DNA of 64,000 nt, taken from NCBI GenBank assembly GCA_900471925.1, contig UCGV01000019.1:1-64000 (forward strand). Reading direction: 5' to 3'. Position 1 is the stretch's first letter; each line of letters begins with the position of its first letter. This document shows positions 24,988 to 34,219 of the stretch, piece after piece. This DNA comes from Hyphomicrobiales bacterium. Lineage in GTDB: Bacteria; Pseudomonadota; Alphaproteobacteria; Rhizobiales; Rhizobiaceae. The translations under genes were made by a program, and so were the position numbers. The notes under the pieces were generated by a model. That model ran no database searches, was not told the origin of the DNA, and saw nothing but the letters and a program-made list of their open reading frames with translations.

Positions 24988-26262
24988 TCATTGAGCAATC
25001 GGAAGGCCGGTCGCCGAAGCGATCTGCTTGGCTGCGTCGTCGAGTGCTGCCTTGGCATCCGGATAACCACCGGCGAAGAACTTCGTCTGCGTCGCCTTGT
25101 AGATGGCGTCGGCGTCGCTCTGGAAGGCCGTACCGCGGCTCGGCACGATCTTCGGCAGCGTCGCCAGGATATCTGACCAGACCTTCTGGCCACCCCAATA
25201 GGGCTGGGCTTCGCTGATGAAGGGGTCCTGCACAGCCGAAAGCAGCGAGGGAACCAGACCGAATTGCTTCAGCATGGTCACCTGGCCCTCATTCGTGCCC
25301 AGGGCGTAGTTCACGTAGGTCCAGGCGGCTTCCTTGTTGGCGGAGGTTGCGGAAATGGCGAGCGAAGAGCCACCGAGGTTGGCTGCATGCGGGCCGTCAG
25401 CGGTCAGGCTCGGCATCCGGTAGACGCCCCACTTGCCCTTGAGATCGGGAGAGGTCGAGCGGACGGTGCCTTCATACCAGCCGCCATACATCTGGCTTGC
25501 GGCCTTGCCGGCGGTGTCGGCCTGGATCTTTTCTTCCCAGTTTGCTGCCGTCAGCGTGCCGGCGTCCTTCATCTCCTTCACCTTGGCGAGCGTCGCCACG
25601 CAGGCGGGCTGGTTGATGGTGATGTTCTGACCGTCTGTCGAGAAATAGCCGCAGCCCTGTTCATTGGCGATCATGCGGAACCACTCGCTGTCGCCGTTGA
25701 AGTCGGCCTGCGCCATGACGACGCCGGGATTGGCGGCAGAAACCTTCTTGCCCGCAGCGATGAAATCGTCCCAGGTATTGATCGTGCTCGGATCGACACC
25801 AGCCTTTTCATAGAAGTCGCGGCGGTAGAAAACGGCGACCGGACCGGAATCCCACGGCATGGCATAGGCAACGTCGCCGATTTCGAGTTCCGTGCGCTTG
25901 AAATCGGGGAATTTCGCCTGGATTTCAGGCGTATAGCCGAGTTCCTTCAGATTGGCGAAGCAATCGGGAAAGCGGCTCCAGAAGATTTCAGCCTCGAAGT
26001 TCTCGATGCTGACAATATCGGGCATGCCATCGCCGCCGGCGGCGCAGGCGGCAAGCGTCTTGTCGAAGACCTGGTTGTTGCCAAGATCTTCCACCGTGAT
26101 CTTGATATCAGGATGAAGCTTGTTGAAGCCTTCGAGCGTGGACTTCAGTCCCGACGCTGCCGTGTTCCAGCTCCAGATCGTGAGATTGGCCGACTGCGCG
26201 AATGCGGAGCCGGATGCAAGCAATGCGACAGCTGCGGTCGCAGTAAGAAGTTTGAAGCGCAT
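24988..26262 (-). CDS. Sugar ABC transporter substrate-binding protein (family 1)
   Basis: 424 aa. Signal peptide MRFKLLTATAAVALLASGSA, cleavage after AFA. The mature protein begins SANLTIWSWNTAASGLKSTL, a MalE-type two-lobed fold. It is the first gene of the operon on this strand and divergent from the AraC-family regulator at 26355, which probably controls it. The sugar is unknown. Confidence 0.92.
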   Translation of the reverse strand: MRFKLLTATAAVALLASGSAFAQSANLTIWSWNTAASGLKSTLEGFNKLHPDIKITVEDLGNNQVFDKTLAACAAGGDGMPDIVSIENFEAEIFWSRFPDCFANLKELGYTPEIQAKFPDFKRTELEIGDVAYAMPWDSGPVAVFYRRDFYEKAGVDPSTINTWDDFIAAGKKVSAANPGVVMAQADFNGDSEWFRMIANEQGCGYFSTDGQNITINQPACVATLAKVKEMKDAGTLTAANWEEKIQADTAGKAASQMYGGWYEGTVRSTSPDLKGKWGVYRMPSLTADGPHAANLGGSSLAISATSANKEAAWTYVNYALGTNEGQVTMLKQFGLVPSLLSAVQDPFISEAQPYWGGQKVWSDILATLPKIVPSRGTAFQSDADAIYKATQTKFFAGGYPDAKAALDDAAKQIASATGLPIAQ

Positions 26263-26354
26263 TGAAAATCCTCCCTTTTCAATTGCCGTTCTTTCGCGAA
26301 CCCGGTTAAACTAGCGGCAAGGGAGCGGCTGTCTCCTAAAAAGGGAACATCAGT

Positions 26355-27260
26355 TTGGCGGAAAGTAAGGTCGGCACGCGAGCAATCTACCAACCGGGCG
26401 CGAGCAGCATCGAAGGGCTGCCGACAGCGCTGCAAATGTTTCATGCCCATCCGCCTGTTATGGCCATGCCGCACTGGCATGCGCAGGTCGAAGTCAACTA
26501 TATCATGCGCGGGACGGTGCATTACCGCATGAGCGACCATGATATCAGCCTTCAGGCCGGCCAGATGTGCCTTTTCTGGGGCGGGCAACCTCATCAGATG
26601 GACGAATCATCAGAGGATTCGATCTATGCCGGCGCTCATCTGCCACTCGTTTATTTCTTCCGGATGCGGCTGCCTCCGAACATATCGACACGGCTGATGA
26701 AAGGGGAAACGCTGCTGACCTCGGCAACGGATGATGCGGATGTGCAAAACTTCCCGCGCTGGTTCCGCTACGCCACGTCAGGCGATCCGATGAAATCGCA
26801 GCATGCCGTCGATGAGCTGTTGCTGCGTATCGAGCGCATTGCTCTTGAGCCCTATACGATGACCTCAAGGGCGCCGGCCGCTCTCGAAGGCGATCACCCG
26901 CAGGCGCATTCCTCGCGCAGCATTGCGCGCATGTGCGATTTTATCTCCGCGAATTTCCTGCAGGACATCGATACAGTCGATATCGCCCGCGTTGTCGATC
27001 TTCATCCGAAATATGCAATGAACCTGTTCAAGAAGACGACAGGAATGACGATCAGCAAATACATCAATCTGCTGCGTCTGTCTCATGCCCAGGCGCAATT
27101 GATGGGCGAGGGCTCGAACGTGCTTCAGATCGCCATGGACAGCGGTTTCGGCTCGATAAGCGCGTTCAATAAATCTTTCCGCAACATTGCCGGCATGTCC
27201 CCCTCCGATTTTCGGCGGGACATGCGCTCGATGATCGGGAATATCTCGGTCGCGGGTTGA
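26355..27260 (+). CDS. AraC-family transcriptional regulator with cupin sensor domain
   Basis: 301 aa. The N-terminal cupin (about residues 25-120) has HWHAQVEVNYIMRGTVHY and LFWGGQPHQMDE. The C-terminal double helix-turn-helix (about 195-295) contains VDLHPKYAMNLFKKTTGMT and the AraC signature region SGFGSISAFNKSFRNIAGMSP. The start is probably a TTG at 26355 with AAGGGA about 9 nt upstream. Divergent from the ABC operon at 26262, so it is the likely local activator sensing a sugar. Confidence 0.88.
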   Translation: MAESKVGTRAIYQPGASSIEGLPTALQMFHAHPPVMAMPHWHAQVEVNYIMRGTVHYRMSDHDISLQAGQMCLFWGGQPHQMDESSEDSIYAGAHLPLVYFFRMRLPPNISTRLMKGETLLTSATDDADVQNFPRWFRYATSGDPMKSQHAVDELLLRIERIALEPYTMTSRAPAALEGDHPQAHSSRSIARMCDFISANFLQDIDTVDIARVVDLHPKYAMNLFKKTTGMTISKYINLLRLSHAQAQLMGEGSNVLQIAMDSGFGSISAFNKSFRNIAGMSPSDFRRDMRSMIGNISVAG

Positions 27261-27393
27261 TCGAACGCCTTGGAATGCCGAAATCGAGGGTGATAGACTT
27301 GTGGTGCAAATGGGCGGTGCGCTGATCGGCGTCGATGCGCTTTTTATGCGCCCAGTCGCGATGTCTCATCTGCTGGTCGGAGGGAGAGTTCGA

Positions 27394-27678
27394 ATGACGG
27401 TGACCCAGGATGCCCTTCTCGTGCGCATCACCGGCGGGGTGCAGGGCGTCGGCTATCGCGCGTGGACCCGTGGCCAGGCTCTCCAGCTTGGTCTGACGGG
27501 CTGGGTGAGGAACGAAGCTGACGGCTCGGTCACCGCCCTTATCGTCGGCACGCCCGCTGCGGCGGCCTCGATGCTCGAGCGGTTCTGGACCGGTCCTGCC
27601 GGTGCCTCCGTTTCAGACGTGAAAGAAGAACCTGCAATGCTCGACGACATTCCAGGCGAATTTCGCATCGTCCGATAG
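27394..27678 (+). CDS. acyP: Acylphosphatase
   Basis: 94 aa. The signature VRITGGVQGVGYRAWTRGQA holds the catalytic Arg (in GYRAW), and LTGWVRNEADGSV holds the catalytic Asn. The enzyme hydrolyses acyl phosphates such as carbamoyl or 1,3-bisphosphoglyceroyl phosphate in the cytoplasm. The ATG at 27394 is preceded by GGAGGGAGAG, so the longer open frame from 27301 is not used. Length is normal. It is unlinked in function to its neighbours, and its stop lies 1 bp from the end of the convergent ABC operon. Confidence 0.93.
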   Translation: MTVTQDALLVRITGGVQGVGYRAWTRGQALQLGLTGWVRNEADGSVTALIVGTPAAAASMLERFWTGPAGASVSDVKEEPAMLDDIPGEFRIVR

Positions 27679-27679
27679 G

Positions 27680-28660
27680 TCAGGAGAACCTGTGCTCCTT
27701 GCCATTGATCGGAGAAGCAAACTGGGTTTCTCCGATCGTAACCGGGCGGTCGCCGTCCGTGCGCACCACAAGCGTCTGTAGTTCAGGCACGTCGAGATAG
27801 ACGACCGTATCGGCTCCCAGCCTCTCGATATGGCGCACCTTGCCCTGCCACTTTCCTTCGTTCGCCGAGAGCGCGATATGTTCGGGCCGGATTCCATAGG
27901 TCCGGCAACCTTCTCTGGCGGCAATCTCTCCCTCGAAGAGGTTCATTTTCGGCGAGCCGATGAAGCCGGCAACGAAGGGGCTCGACGGATTATTGTAGAG
28001 CGTCATCGGCGATCCGATCTGCTCTATTTGCCCGCCGTTCAGAACGACGATCTTGTCCGCCATCGTCATCGCCTCCACCTGATCATGGGTGACATATATC
28101 ATTGTGGCGCCGAGCTTGGCGTGGAGCTCGGTCAGCTCGATGCGCATCTGCGAGCGTAGCGATGCATCGAGGTTCGACAGTGGTTCGTCGAACAGGAAGA
28201 CCTTGGGATTGCGGATGATCGCCCGGCCGATCGCGACACGCTGCCGCTGGCCACCGGACAAAGCCTTCGGCTTGCGATCGAGCAGATGCGAGAGCTGCAG
28301 AATATCGGCCGTCTGTTTCACGCGTTCCGCGATCTCGGCTTTTGGACGCTTGGCGAGCGACAGGCCGAAGCCGATATTTTCCGCGACCGTCAGATGCGGA
28401 TAGAGCGCGTAAGACTGGAAGACCATGGCGATGCCACGTTCGGAAGGCTCGGCATAGGTTACGTCCTTGCTGTCGATGAAAACCTTGCCCGAGGTCTGCG
28501 TTTCCAGCCCTGAGATGATGCGGAGCAGGGTGGATTTCCCGCAGCCGGACGGGCCGACGAAGACGCAGAATTCGCCCGGCTCGACGGTGAGATCGACGCC
28601 TTTCATGACCTCCAGGCTGCCGAAGCTCTTGCGGACACTTTCGAGAACAACTGATGTCAT
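27680..28660 (-). CDS. ABC transporter ATP-binding protein of the rhamnoside importer
   Basis: 326 aa. Walker A GPSGCGKST, Q-loop VFQSYALYPHLT, signature LSGGQRQRVAIGRA, Walker B FLFDEPLSNLDA. The C-terminal TOBE part is shorter than in the two other MalK-type ATPases of this window (358 and 361 aa) but keeps the YGIRPEHIALS motif, so it looks complete. It is the last gene of the operon beginning with the alpha-L-rhamnosidase. Confidence 0.92.
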   Translation of the reverse strand: MTSVVLESVRKSFGSLEVMKGVDLTVEPGEFCVFVGPSGCGKSTLLRIISGLETQTSGKVFIDSKDVTYAEPSERGIAMVFQSYALYPHLTVAENIGFGLSLAKRPKAEIAERVKQTADILQLSHLLDRKPKALSGGQRQRVAIGRAIIRNPKVFLFDEPLSNLDASLRSQMRIELTELHAKLGATMIYVTHDQVEAMTMADKIVVLNGGQIEQIGSPMTLYNNPSSPFVAGFIGSPKMNLFEGEIAAREGCRTYGIRPEHIALSANEGKWQGKVRHIERLGADTVVYLDVPELQTLVVRTDGDRPVTIGETQFASPINGKEHRFS

Positions 28661-28663
28661 GGT

Positions 28664-29488
28664 CTATCCCTTGACTGCGCCGGCGGTCATGCCTGCCACG
28701 ATCTGCCGGTTGAAGAAAATGAAGACGATCAGGGGCGGAATGGTCACCAGCAGAATGTTCATGAACAGGAGGTTGAACTGTGTCTGGAACTGTCCCTGGA
28801 AGTTATAGAGCGTCAGCTGCACGGTGACGTTTTCCCTGCCCGGCAGATAGTAGAGCGGATTGGTGAAATCGTTGAAGATCGCGATCGACTGGACGACGAT
28901 GACCGTGACGGTGACCGGCTTCAACAGAGGCAGGATGACGCGAAAGAAGATCTGGAACGGTTTTGCGCCATCGATGATAGCAGCCTCGTCGAGATCGCGC
29001 GGGATCGTCGCGATGAAGCTGCGAAACAGGAGCACCGTGAAACCGAGGCCATAGGCGACCTGGATCAGTACCATGCCCGACAGAGATTTGAAGAGGCCGA
29101 GCAGCTGCAGCACCCAGATGGTCGGCACCACGGCTGGCGGAATCATCAGGCCAGCGAGCACGCAGCCGTAGATCACCGTATTCCAGCGCGAGGGGCGGCG
29201 CTGCAGCACATAGCCGACCATGGCGCCGAACAGCACCAGCAGAGTAACGGCTGCCACCGTGATAACCGTCGAATTGAAATAGGCGAGCAGCAGCATATAG
29301 TTGCGTGTCTGCACGACCTCGATGAAATTCTGCCAGAGCTGCCACTCGACCGGCCAGCTGAATCTCAGCGTCGCCGCATCCTGTTTCGTCTTGGCTGCGG
29401 TGATGAAGATGAACAGAAAAGGCATGACGAAGATCACGCCGCAGGCGGCCAATGCCGCGATTCCGGTGTAAAGCTGGCGGCGGCTCAT
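28664..29488 (-). CDS. ABC transporter permease (MalG type) of the rhamnoside importer
   Basis: 274 aa from the ATG at 29488 (MSRRQLYTGIAALAACG), which has GGAGGTG in front of it. Six membrane segments, EAA loop LDEAAIIDGAKPFQIF. It overlaps the upstream permease gene by 4 bp (ATGA), and the ATPase gene starts 3 bp downstream. Confidence 0.9.
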   Translation of the reverse strand: MSRRQLYTGIAALAACGVIFVMPFLFIFITAAKTKQDAATLRFSWPVEWQLWQNFIEVVQTRNYMLLLAYFNSTVITVAAVTLLVLFGAMVGYVLQRRPSRWNTVIYGCVLAGLMIPPAVVPTIWVLQLLGLFKSLSGMVLIQVAYGLGFTVLLFRSFIATIPRDLDEAAIIDGAKPFQIFFRVILPLLKPVTVTVIVVQSIAIFNDFTNPLYYLPGRENVTVQLTLYNFQGQFQTQFNLLFMNILLVTIPPLIVFIFFNRQIVAGMTAGAVKG

Positions 29489-30348
29489 AGGTCCACCTCC
29501 TTGCGATTGAACCAGACCGTCAGTGGCAGGACGATAAGGGCGATCAGCAGGAACAGGATCACGTTGCCAGCGGTCGACAGGCCGTAGAAACCCGCCTGGT
29601 ACTGCTTGTAGATGACGCTTGCCAGCACATCCGAGGAGAAGCCGGGGCCGCCGCGCGTCATAGCCCATATCAGGTCGAAGCTTCTGAGGCCGCTGATCAG
29701 CGAGAGCGTTACGACGGTAACGGTGGCGGGTCTCACCAGCGGGACGGTGACGCGGAAGAACATCTGGGTACGTGTGGCACCGTCGATGCGGGCCGCCTCA
29801 TAATAGTCCGGACTGATCGAGGCGAGGCCGGCAATATAGATGACGGTGGCGAGACCGATGCCCTTCCAGAGATCGACGAAGACGATGGAGTAGAGCGCGA
29901 GCGCCGGATCTGTCAGCCAGCCGGGGCCGTGGATGCCGATGGCCGCGAGCGCCACGTTGATGAGGCCCCGTGTCGGGTGCATCAGCACCGAGAAGGTGAT
30001 GCCGACGCCGATCGTCGAGACGAGGACCGGAAAGAACATCACGGTGCGCAACAGCCCCTGTCCCCACAGGCCTGATGTCAGCAGCACCGCGAGCAGAAGT
30101 CCGAGCACGGTTTTGGTGCCCGACGTGAGCACCGCGTATATGACGGTGTTCATCAGGCCCTGGATCAGGAAAGGTTCGCGGAAGAATTGCCGGTAGTTTT
30201 CCAGGCCGATGAACTGCGTTGTGAACAGATCCCAGCGTGTAAGGCTGAACCAGAAGGAAGCGACCGTCGGCGCCAGGAAGAGGACGGTGAATATCACCGC
30301 CGCCGGCAGGACGAACCAGTAGGGATAGGGTGATTTGCGTATCGTCAT
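29485..30348 (-). CDS. ABC transporter permease (MalF type) of the rhamnoside importer
   Basis: 287 aa from the ATG at 30348 (MTIRKSPYPYWFVLPAAV). Six membrane segments; EAA loop YEAARIDGATRTQMF. It lies 63 bp after the binding-protein gene. Confidence 0.9.
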   Translation of the reverse strand: MTIRKSPYPYWFVLPAAVIFTVLFLAPTVASFWFSLTRWDLFTTQFIGLENYRQFFREPFLIQGLMNTVIYAVLTSGTKTVLGLLLAVLLTSGLWGQGLLRTVMFFPVLVSTIGVGITFSVLMHPTRGLINVALAAIGIHGPGWLTDPALALYSIVFVDLWKGIGLATVIYIAGLASISPDYYEAARIDGATRTQMFFRVTVPLVRPATVTVVTLSLISGLRSFDLIWAMTRGGPGFSSDVLASVIYKQYQAGFYGLSTAGNVILFLLIALIVLPLTVWFNRKEVDL

Positions 30349-30411
30349 GAGGACACCGTGAAGCATCCCCCACCCAATTTCTAAGAAACGGGTCGGAGAT
30401 CGGCTGGGAGG

Positions 30412-31692
30412 TTACCAGTTCGGCAGGCCAAGCTGCTTCGCCTGCTTTTCGACATCCTGGTCGTAAAGGGCAGCCGCATCCTTGGCGGATCGGATACCTG
30501 TTCCGACTTCGACGGTAATCTGCTCGAGTGCCGGTCCCTTGACGGGCGAGAGGAATTCGAGCGCCGGGCCATTGCGACCTTCATTCTCGAAATAGGGCAG
30601 CATGTCCGAAACGGCCGGGGGAATGTCCTTCGGCAGTTCGCAACCCTTGACGAGGTAGGGACCTGATGGAACGGCCTTCGCCATCAGATCGCAGGCTTCC
30701 TTGGAGCCGACGAAATCGAGAAATTTCTTGGCTTCCTCGACATTTTCGGATTTGGCGGAAACGTAGAGTGCCGCCGGCATCCAGACCGTGAGGCCGTTTT
30801 TGGCGGCGTCTGTTCCGGGCTGGGCGAAGAAGCCAAGATCCTTCAGGTTGTCGGGAAGGTTCTGCTGGACGTTGCCGATACCGAAGGTGAGGTTCGGATA
30901 GTGGGCGGCTTCTCCGGTCGCGACCATACGCATGCCATCATCGAAGGTTGCGGCACCAAAATCGGCATTGAGGAAGCCACCCTTTGCCACCTCTTCCAGG
31001 TGTTCGAAGCCCCGCAGGGCTGCTGGCGTCGTGGCATATTTGATCTTGTTGGCCGTGTAATCGGCTGCGAATTCAGGAACTTCGGCTTGAACATTGTAGT
31101 AATCGGCGAGCACGAAGAGCTGTGACGTCCAGGTCGTGCCGTAGGTCTGGGCCACGGCCACCTTGCCGGCTGCCTTGATCTTCTCGTTGTTGCTCATGAA
31201 CTCGGCCCAGGTCTTAGGCACGCTCAGCCCGAGATCGGCGTAGATCTTCCTGTTGTAGAAGATGCCGCCGCCCATGGCCGGGCCGAAGGGAATACCGCGA
31301 ACATGGCCGTCGGGGCCGGTGACGACCTTCTTGAAGCTGTCGAGAATGCCGGCTTCCGAGGGCAGGTCAGCGAGGTCAGCCATCGTTTCCTGTGGCTTCA
31401 GGGCCTGGAAGAGCGAGCCGCTATTATACTGGAAAACGTCGGCCATCTCGCCGGTGGCGAGCCGGGTCTTGACGATGTTATCGCCTTCGGAACCGCCGGC
31501 ACGCTGCTCGACGTCGAATGTGACGTTCGGATGCTTTTCCATATAGGCTTTGGAAACGGCATCGAACGAGGCGATGGATTCAGGATTGGTGTCGATCAGG
31601 ACGCTAAGGGTCACATCCGCATGTGCCACTCCAGCGGCAAGAGCCATGATGCTGGCTGCAAGGATGCTGCACTTCGTCATTCGCATGGTCAT
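30412..31692 (-). CDS. ABC transporter substrate-binding protein of the rhamnoside importer
   Basis: About 426 aa. The signal peptide covers MTKCSILAASIMALAAGVAHA, and the mature protein begins DVTLSVLIDTN. Family-1 sugar-binding fold. ATGs at 31692 and 31686 both follow AGGAGG. A strong hairpin separates it from the upstream rhamnosidase gene. The ligand is inferred to be a rhamnose-containing oligosaccharide or glycoside from that linkage only. Confidence 0.9.
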   Translation of the reverse strand: MTMRMTKCSILAASIMALAAGVAHADVTLSVLIDTNPESIASFDAVSKAYMEKHPNVTFDVEQRAGGSEGDNIVKTRLATGEMADVFQYNSGSLFQALKPQETMADLADLPSEAGILDSFKKVVTGPDGHVRGIPFGPAMGGGIFYNRKIYADLGLSVPKTWAEFMSNNEKIKAAGKVAVAQTYGTTWTSQLFVLADYYNVQAEVPEFAADYTANKIKYATTPAALRGFEHLEEVAKGGFLNADFGAATFDDGMRMVATGEAAHYPNLTFGIGNVQQNLPDNLKDLGFFAQPGTDAAKNGLTVWMPAALYVSAKSENVEEAKKFLDFVGSKEACDLMAKAVPSGPYLVKGCELPKDIPPAVSDMLPYFENEGRNGPALEFLSPVKGPALEQITVEVGTGIRSAKDAAALYDQDVEKQAKQLGLPNW

Positions 31693-31724
31693 TTCCTCCT
31701 CTTGAAGACCGGAATGCTTGCTGC

Positions 31725-31753
31725 TTGCCCGCGGATCAATCGTCCGCGGGCAA
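31725..31753 (-). terminator. Hairpin between rhamnosidase and binding-protein genes
   Basis: TTGCCCGCGGA and TCCGCGGGCAA (11 bp) pair over a 7-nt loop in the 66-bp gap. No T-run. A possible processing or partial-termination site. Confidence 0.55.
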
Positions 31754-31758
31754 TCGCA

Positions 31759-34092
31759 TCAGATGGAAAATGTAATTTTGTGCTCCCCGGCACCGAGCTT
31801 GATCGCCTGACCTTGCTCGATCATGGTGCCATCCGCCCTCAGTTCCCGGCGGTCGCGTCCGGCCTCAAGGCGTGCGGTCACACCCTCCGGCAGAACGAGG
31901 CGGCACGTGACGGATCCCTCCTCCAGGGTCCATCCAGCCTCGATGCGACCAAATCGCGTGTCGTGCCAGGCAGCAACCGGCGAAAGCGCCGGCAGGATCG
32001 CGGGATCGAAGCTTATCTCCTCGAAACCCGGATTATCTTCCAGTGGCTTGATCCCGGCAACATCCTCGAAGAGCCACTGACATACAGCGCCATAGGCATA
32101 GTGATTGTAGCTGTTCATGTCGGGATCGTAGATCGTGCCGTCTTCGGCAAGCGCATCCCATCGCTCCCAGATCGATGTCGCACCGCGTTCGACCTGATAC
32201 AGCCAACCGGGAACCTTGCGGTTGAGAAACATCTTTTCGGCAAGGTCCAGCATGCCGAGCCGGGTCAGTGCCGGCAGCAGGGCAGGGGTGCCGATGAAAC
32301 CCGTGCCAATGACGCCGTCGGTCTCTTCCGCCACCTTGCGGAAATAGTCGCGGGCGGCCTGCTCATATTCCGGCGGCACGAGGCCATAGAGGAATGCGAG
32401 CGACCAGGACGTCTGGTCGTTATGGGCAATGCGGCCCGAAGGCGCGAAGAATTCGTGCTTGAACGCTGCCCGGATCTCCTCGGCGCGTTTGTCGAGGCGG
32501 GTAGCTTCGACATTTTTGCCAAGAATGCGGGCAATCTTGGCGGTCAGTTGCGTGGAGATGAAATGATAGAGGGTGGCAGCACAATCGTCCGCCACGGTCG
32601 GGCGCGGTTTGCGGTTGTCGCCGACCGGTTGCAGCCAGTCGCCGAAGGTGAAGCCATGCGCGCCCCAGACTGCGGGCGGGCGAATGATCGGCCCGTCAGA
32701 GATGCCCCAGAGATAATCGAGCCAGCGCAGCATTGCCGGGAAGCACTCTTCCAGTGCGGCGCTGTCGCCGTAATGCAGATAGAGCTGCCAGGGAATGATA
32801 ACGATCGCGTCGCCCCAGCCGGTTGAACCGGCCCAGTCGCCGCGCCCGTCGATCGGGTGCAGTCTTGTCGGATCGGGAGAGAAGTGCGGAACCGCACCAT
32901 CGGCTCTCTGGTCATGCATGACATCGCGAAGGTATTTCTTCAGGAAGGTCTGGCTGTCGGCAAGCCAGCAGGCTGTTCCGGCAAACACCTGGGCATCGCC
33001 GGTCCATCCGAGGCGTTCATCCCGCTGTGGGCAATCGGTCGGCACCTCGATGAAGTTCGAGCGCTGCGACCAGATCGTGTTTTCCACGAGCCGATTGACA
33101 GCTGCGACACCGGAGGTGAAGCCACCGGCGCTCACCGGGACCGACGTGACCGGCACCATGGTGATGGCCAGCAGTTCGGCCTCACCTGTTATCGTCAGAC
33201 GCACATAGCGGAAGCCCATGAAGGTGAAGAGCGGCGCATAGTCTTCTTCGCCCTGTCCTGAAAGCGTATAGATGAGTTCGGCGCGCGCGCTGCGATAATT
33301 GCGATTGTCGAAGAAGCGGTCGGGACCAAGCACTTCGGAATGTTCGACGCGTACCCGCGCACCGGCCGTGCCCTTCAGGCGCAGGCGAATATAGGCGCCG
33401 GCATTCTGCCCGAAATCATAGACAGTCCGGCCATCGGGTTCCCTCCAGCTTTCGATGGGCGCAAGCCCGGCCAATTCCTTGACCGCTCCGGTTTCATGCG
33501 GAACGAGCAGAGCCTTGTCGAAGGAGAGGACGTCGACGCCATGACTGTCCTGCGGGCGGATACGGGCGTCATAGTCTTCCCCATAGTAGATCCCGTTACG
33601 GACAACGGGGGTGAAGCCGCTCTTCCAGTTGCCGTCAGTCTTCAAGAGTGCTTCGCCGCCGGCGCGCAGTTCTGCAATCGCGGCCGTCCGGTCCCCCCAG
33701 CAATTGATGATCGGATTGGCGGCCCACATCATTTGGCTGCGATACCAGCCGTCACCCAGCCAGATTTCGATCCGGTTGTTGCCGGACTGCAGAAGCGCCG
33801 TGACATCGTAGGTCTGATAGGCGATCCGGTCGTCATAGCAGGTCCAGCCAGGTGTCAGCAGATCGCTGCCTACACGCTTGCCGTTGATGAAGGCGCGATA
33901 GAGGCCGAGTGCAGAGATGCGCAGGGTCGCGTCAGCCGGGACGGTATCGAGAGTGAACTCCTGCGAAACGAACGTGCCGGGCGTTGCCTGGCCGCCATCG
34001 CAGGACGGGCCGATCATCGAGCCCGTAAACTGGAAAGCAGAACCGGCAAGTCCGTCCTCCCCGGTGATGCCGTGGGCCAAAGCAGTCTTCAT
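31759..34092 (-). CDS. Alpha-L-rhamnosidase (GH78)
   Basis: 777 aa from the ATG at 34092, after GGGAGGATC. N-terminal beta-sandwich domains (with LYRAFINGKRVGSDLLTPGW) precede an (alpha/alpha)6 barrel. The GH78 signature is present, with general acid region DCPQRDERLGWTGDAQVFAG and the later SIWERWDALAED plus MNSYNHYAYGAV. There is no signal peptide, so it probably hydrolyses terminal alpha-L-rhamnose in the cytoplasm after import by the ABC system encoded downstream. Plant flavonoid glycosides or rhamnose-containing polysaccharide fragments are plausible substrates. Confidence 0.92.
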   Translation of the reverse strand: MKTALAHGITGEDGLAGSAFQFTGSMIGPSCDGGQATPGTFVSQEFTLDTVPADATLRISALGLYRAFINGKRVGSDLLTPGWTCYDDRIAYQTYDVTALLQSGNNRIEIWLGDGWYRSQMMWAANPIINCWGDRTAAIAELRAGGEALLKTDGNWKSGFTPVVRNGIYYGEDYDARIRPQDSHGVDVLSFDKALLVPHETGAVKELAGLAPIESWREPDGRTVYDFGQNAGAYIRLRLKGTAGARVRVEHSEVLGPDRFFDNRNYRSARAELIYTLSGQGEEDYAPLFTFMGFRYVRLTITGEAELLAITMVPVTSVPVSAGGFTSGVAAVNRLVENTIWSQRSNFIEVPTDCPQRDERLGWTGDAQVFAGTACWLADSQTFLKKYLRDVMHDQRADGAVPHFSPDPTRLHPIDGRGDWAGSTGWGDAIVIIPWQLYLHYGDSAALEECFPAMLRWLDYLWGISDGPIIRPPAVWGAHGFTFGDWLQPVGDNRKPRPTVADDCAATLYHFISTQLTAKIARILGKNVEATRLDKRAEEIRAAFKHEFFAPSGRIAHNDQTSWSLAFLYGLVPPEYEQAARDYFRKVAEETDGVIGTGFIGTPALLPALTRLGMLDLAEKMFLNRKVPGWLYQVERGATSIWERWDALAEDGTIYDPDMNSYNHYAYGAVCQWLFEDVAGIKPLEDNPGFEEISFDPAILPALSPVAAWHDTRFGRIEAGWTLEEGSVTCRLVLPEGVTARLEAGRDRRELRADGTMIEQGQAIKLGAGEHKITFSI

Positions 34093-34139
34093 CTGATCCT
34101 CCCGCAACCGCCTTTCTCCCCAAGCGGTCGCCTTGTGTG

Positions 34140-34163
34140 TATCGTTCTATGTATATCATTCTA
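34140..34163. promoter_or_regulatory. Direct repeats in the divergent rhamnosidase/LacI promoter region
   Basis: TATCGTTCTA (34140-34149) and TATCATTCTA (34154-34163) repeat at 14-bp spacing, with a further TATCGAT at 34167-34173. They lie midway between the two divergent genes and may bind the LacI-family regulator or contain overlapping promoters. Confidence 0.45.
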
Positions 34164-34219
34164 CACTATCGATTGCCGCGCAAGAGGTTTTGTGCCTATA
34201 ATTTTCAAGAGGCTGGAGC

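Noticed and set aside
31303..32826. 507-codon open frame antisense to the rhamnosidase and binding-protein genes
   Set aside because: It spans two well-supported minus-strand genes and the gap between them, and resembles no protein family.
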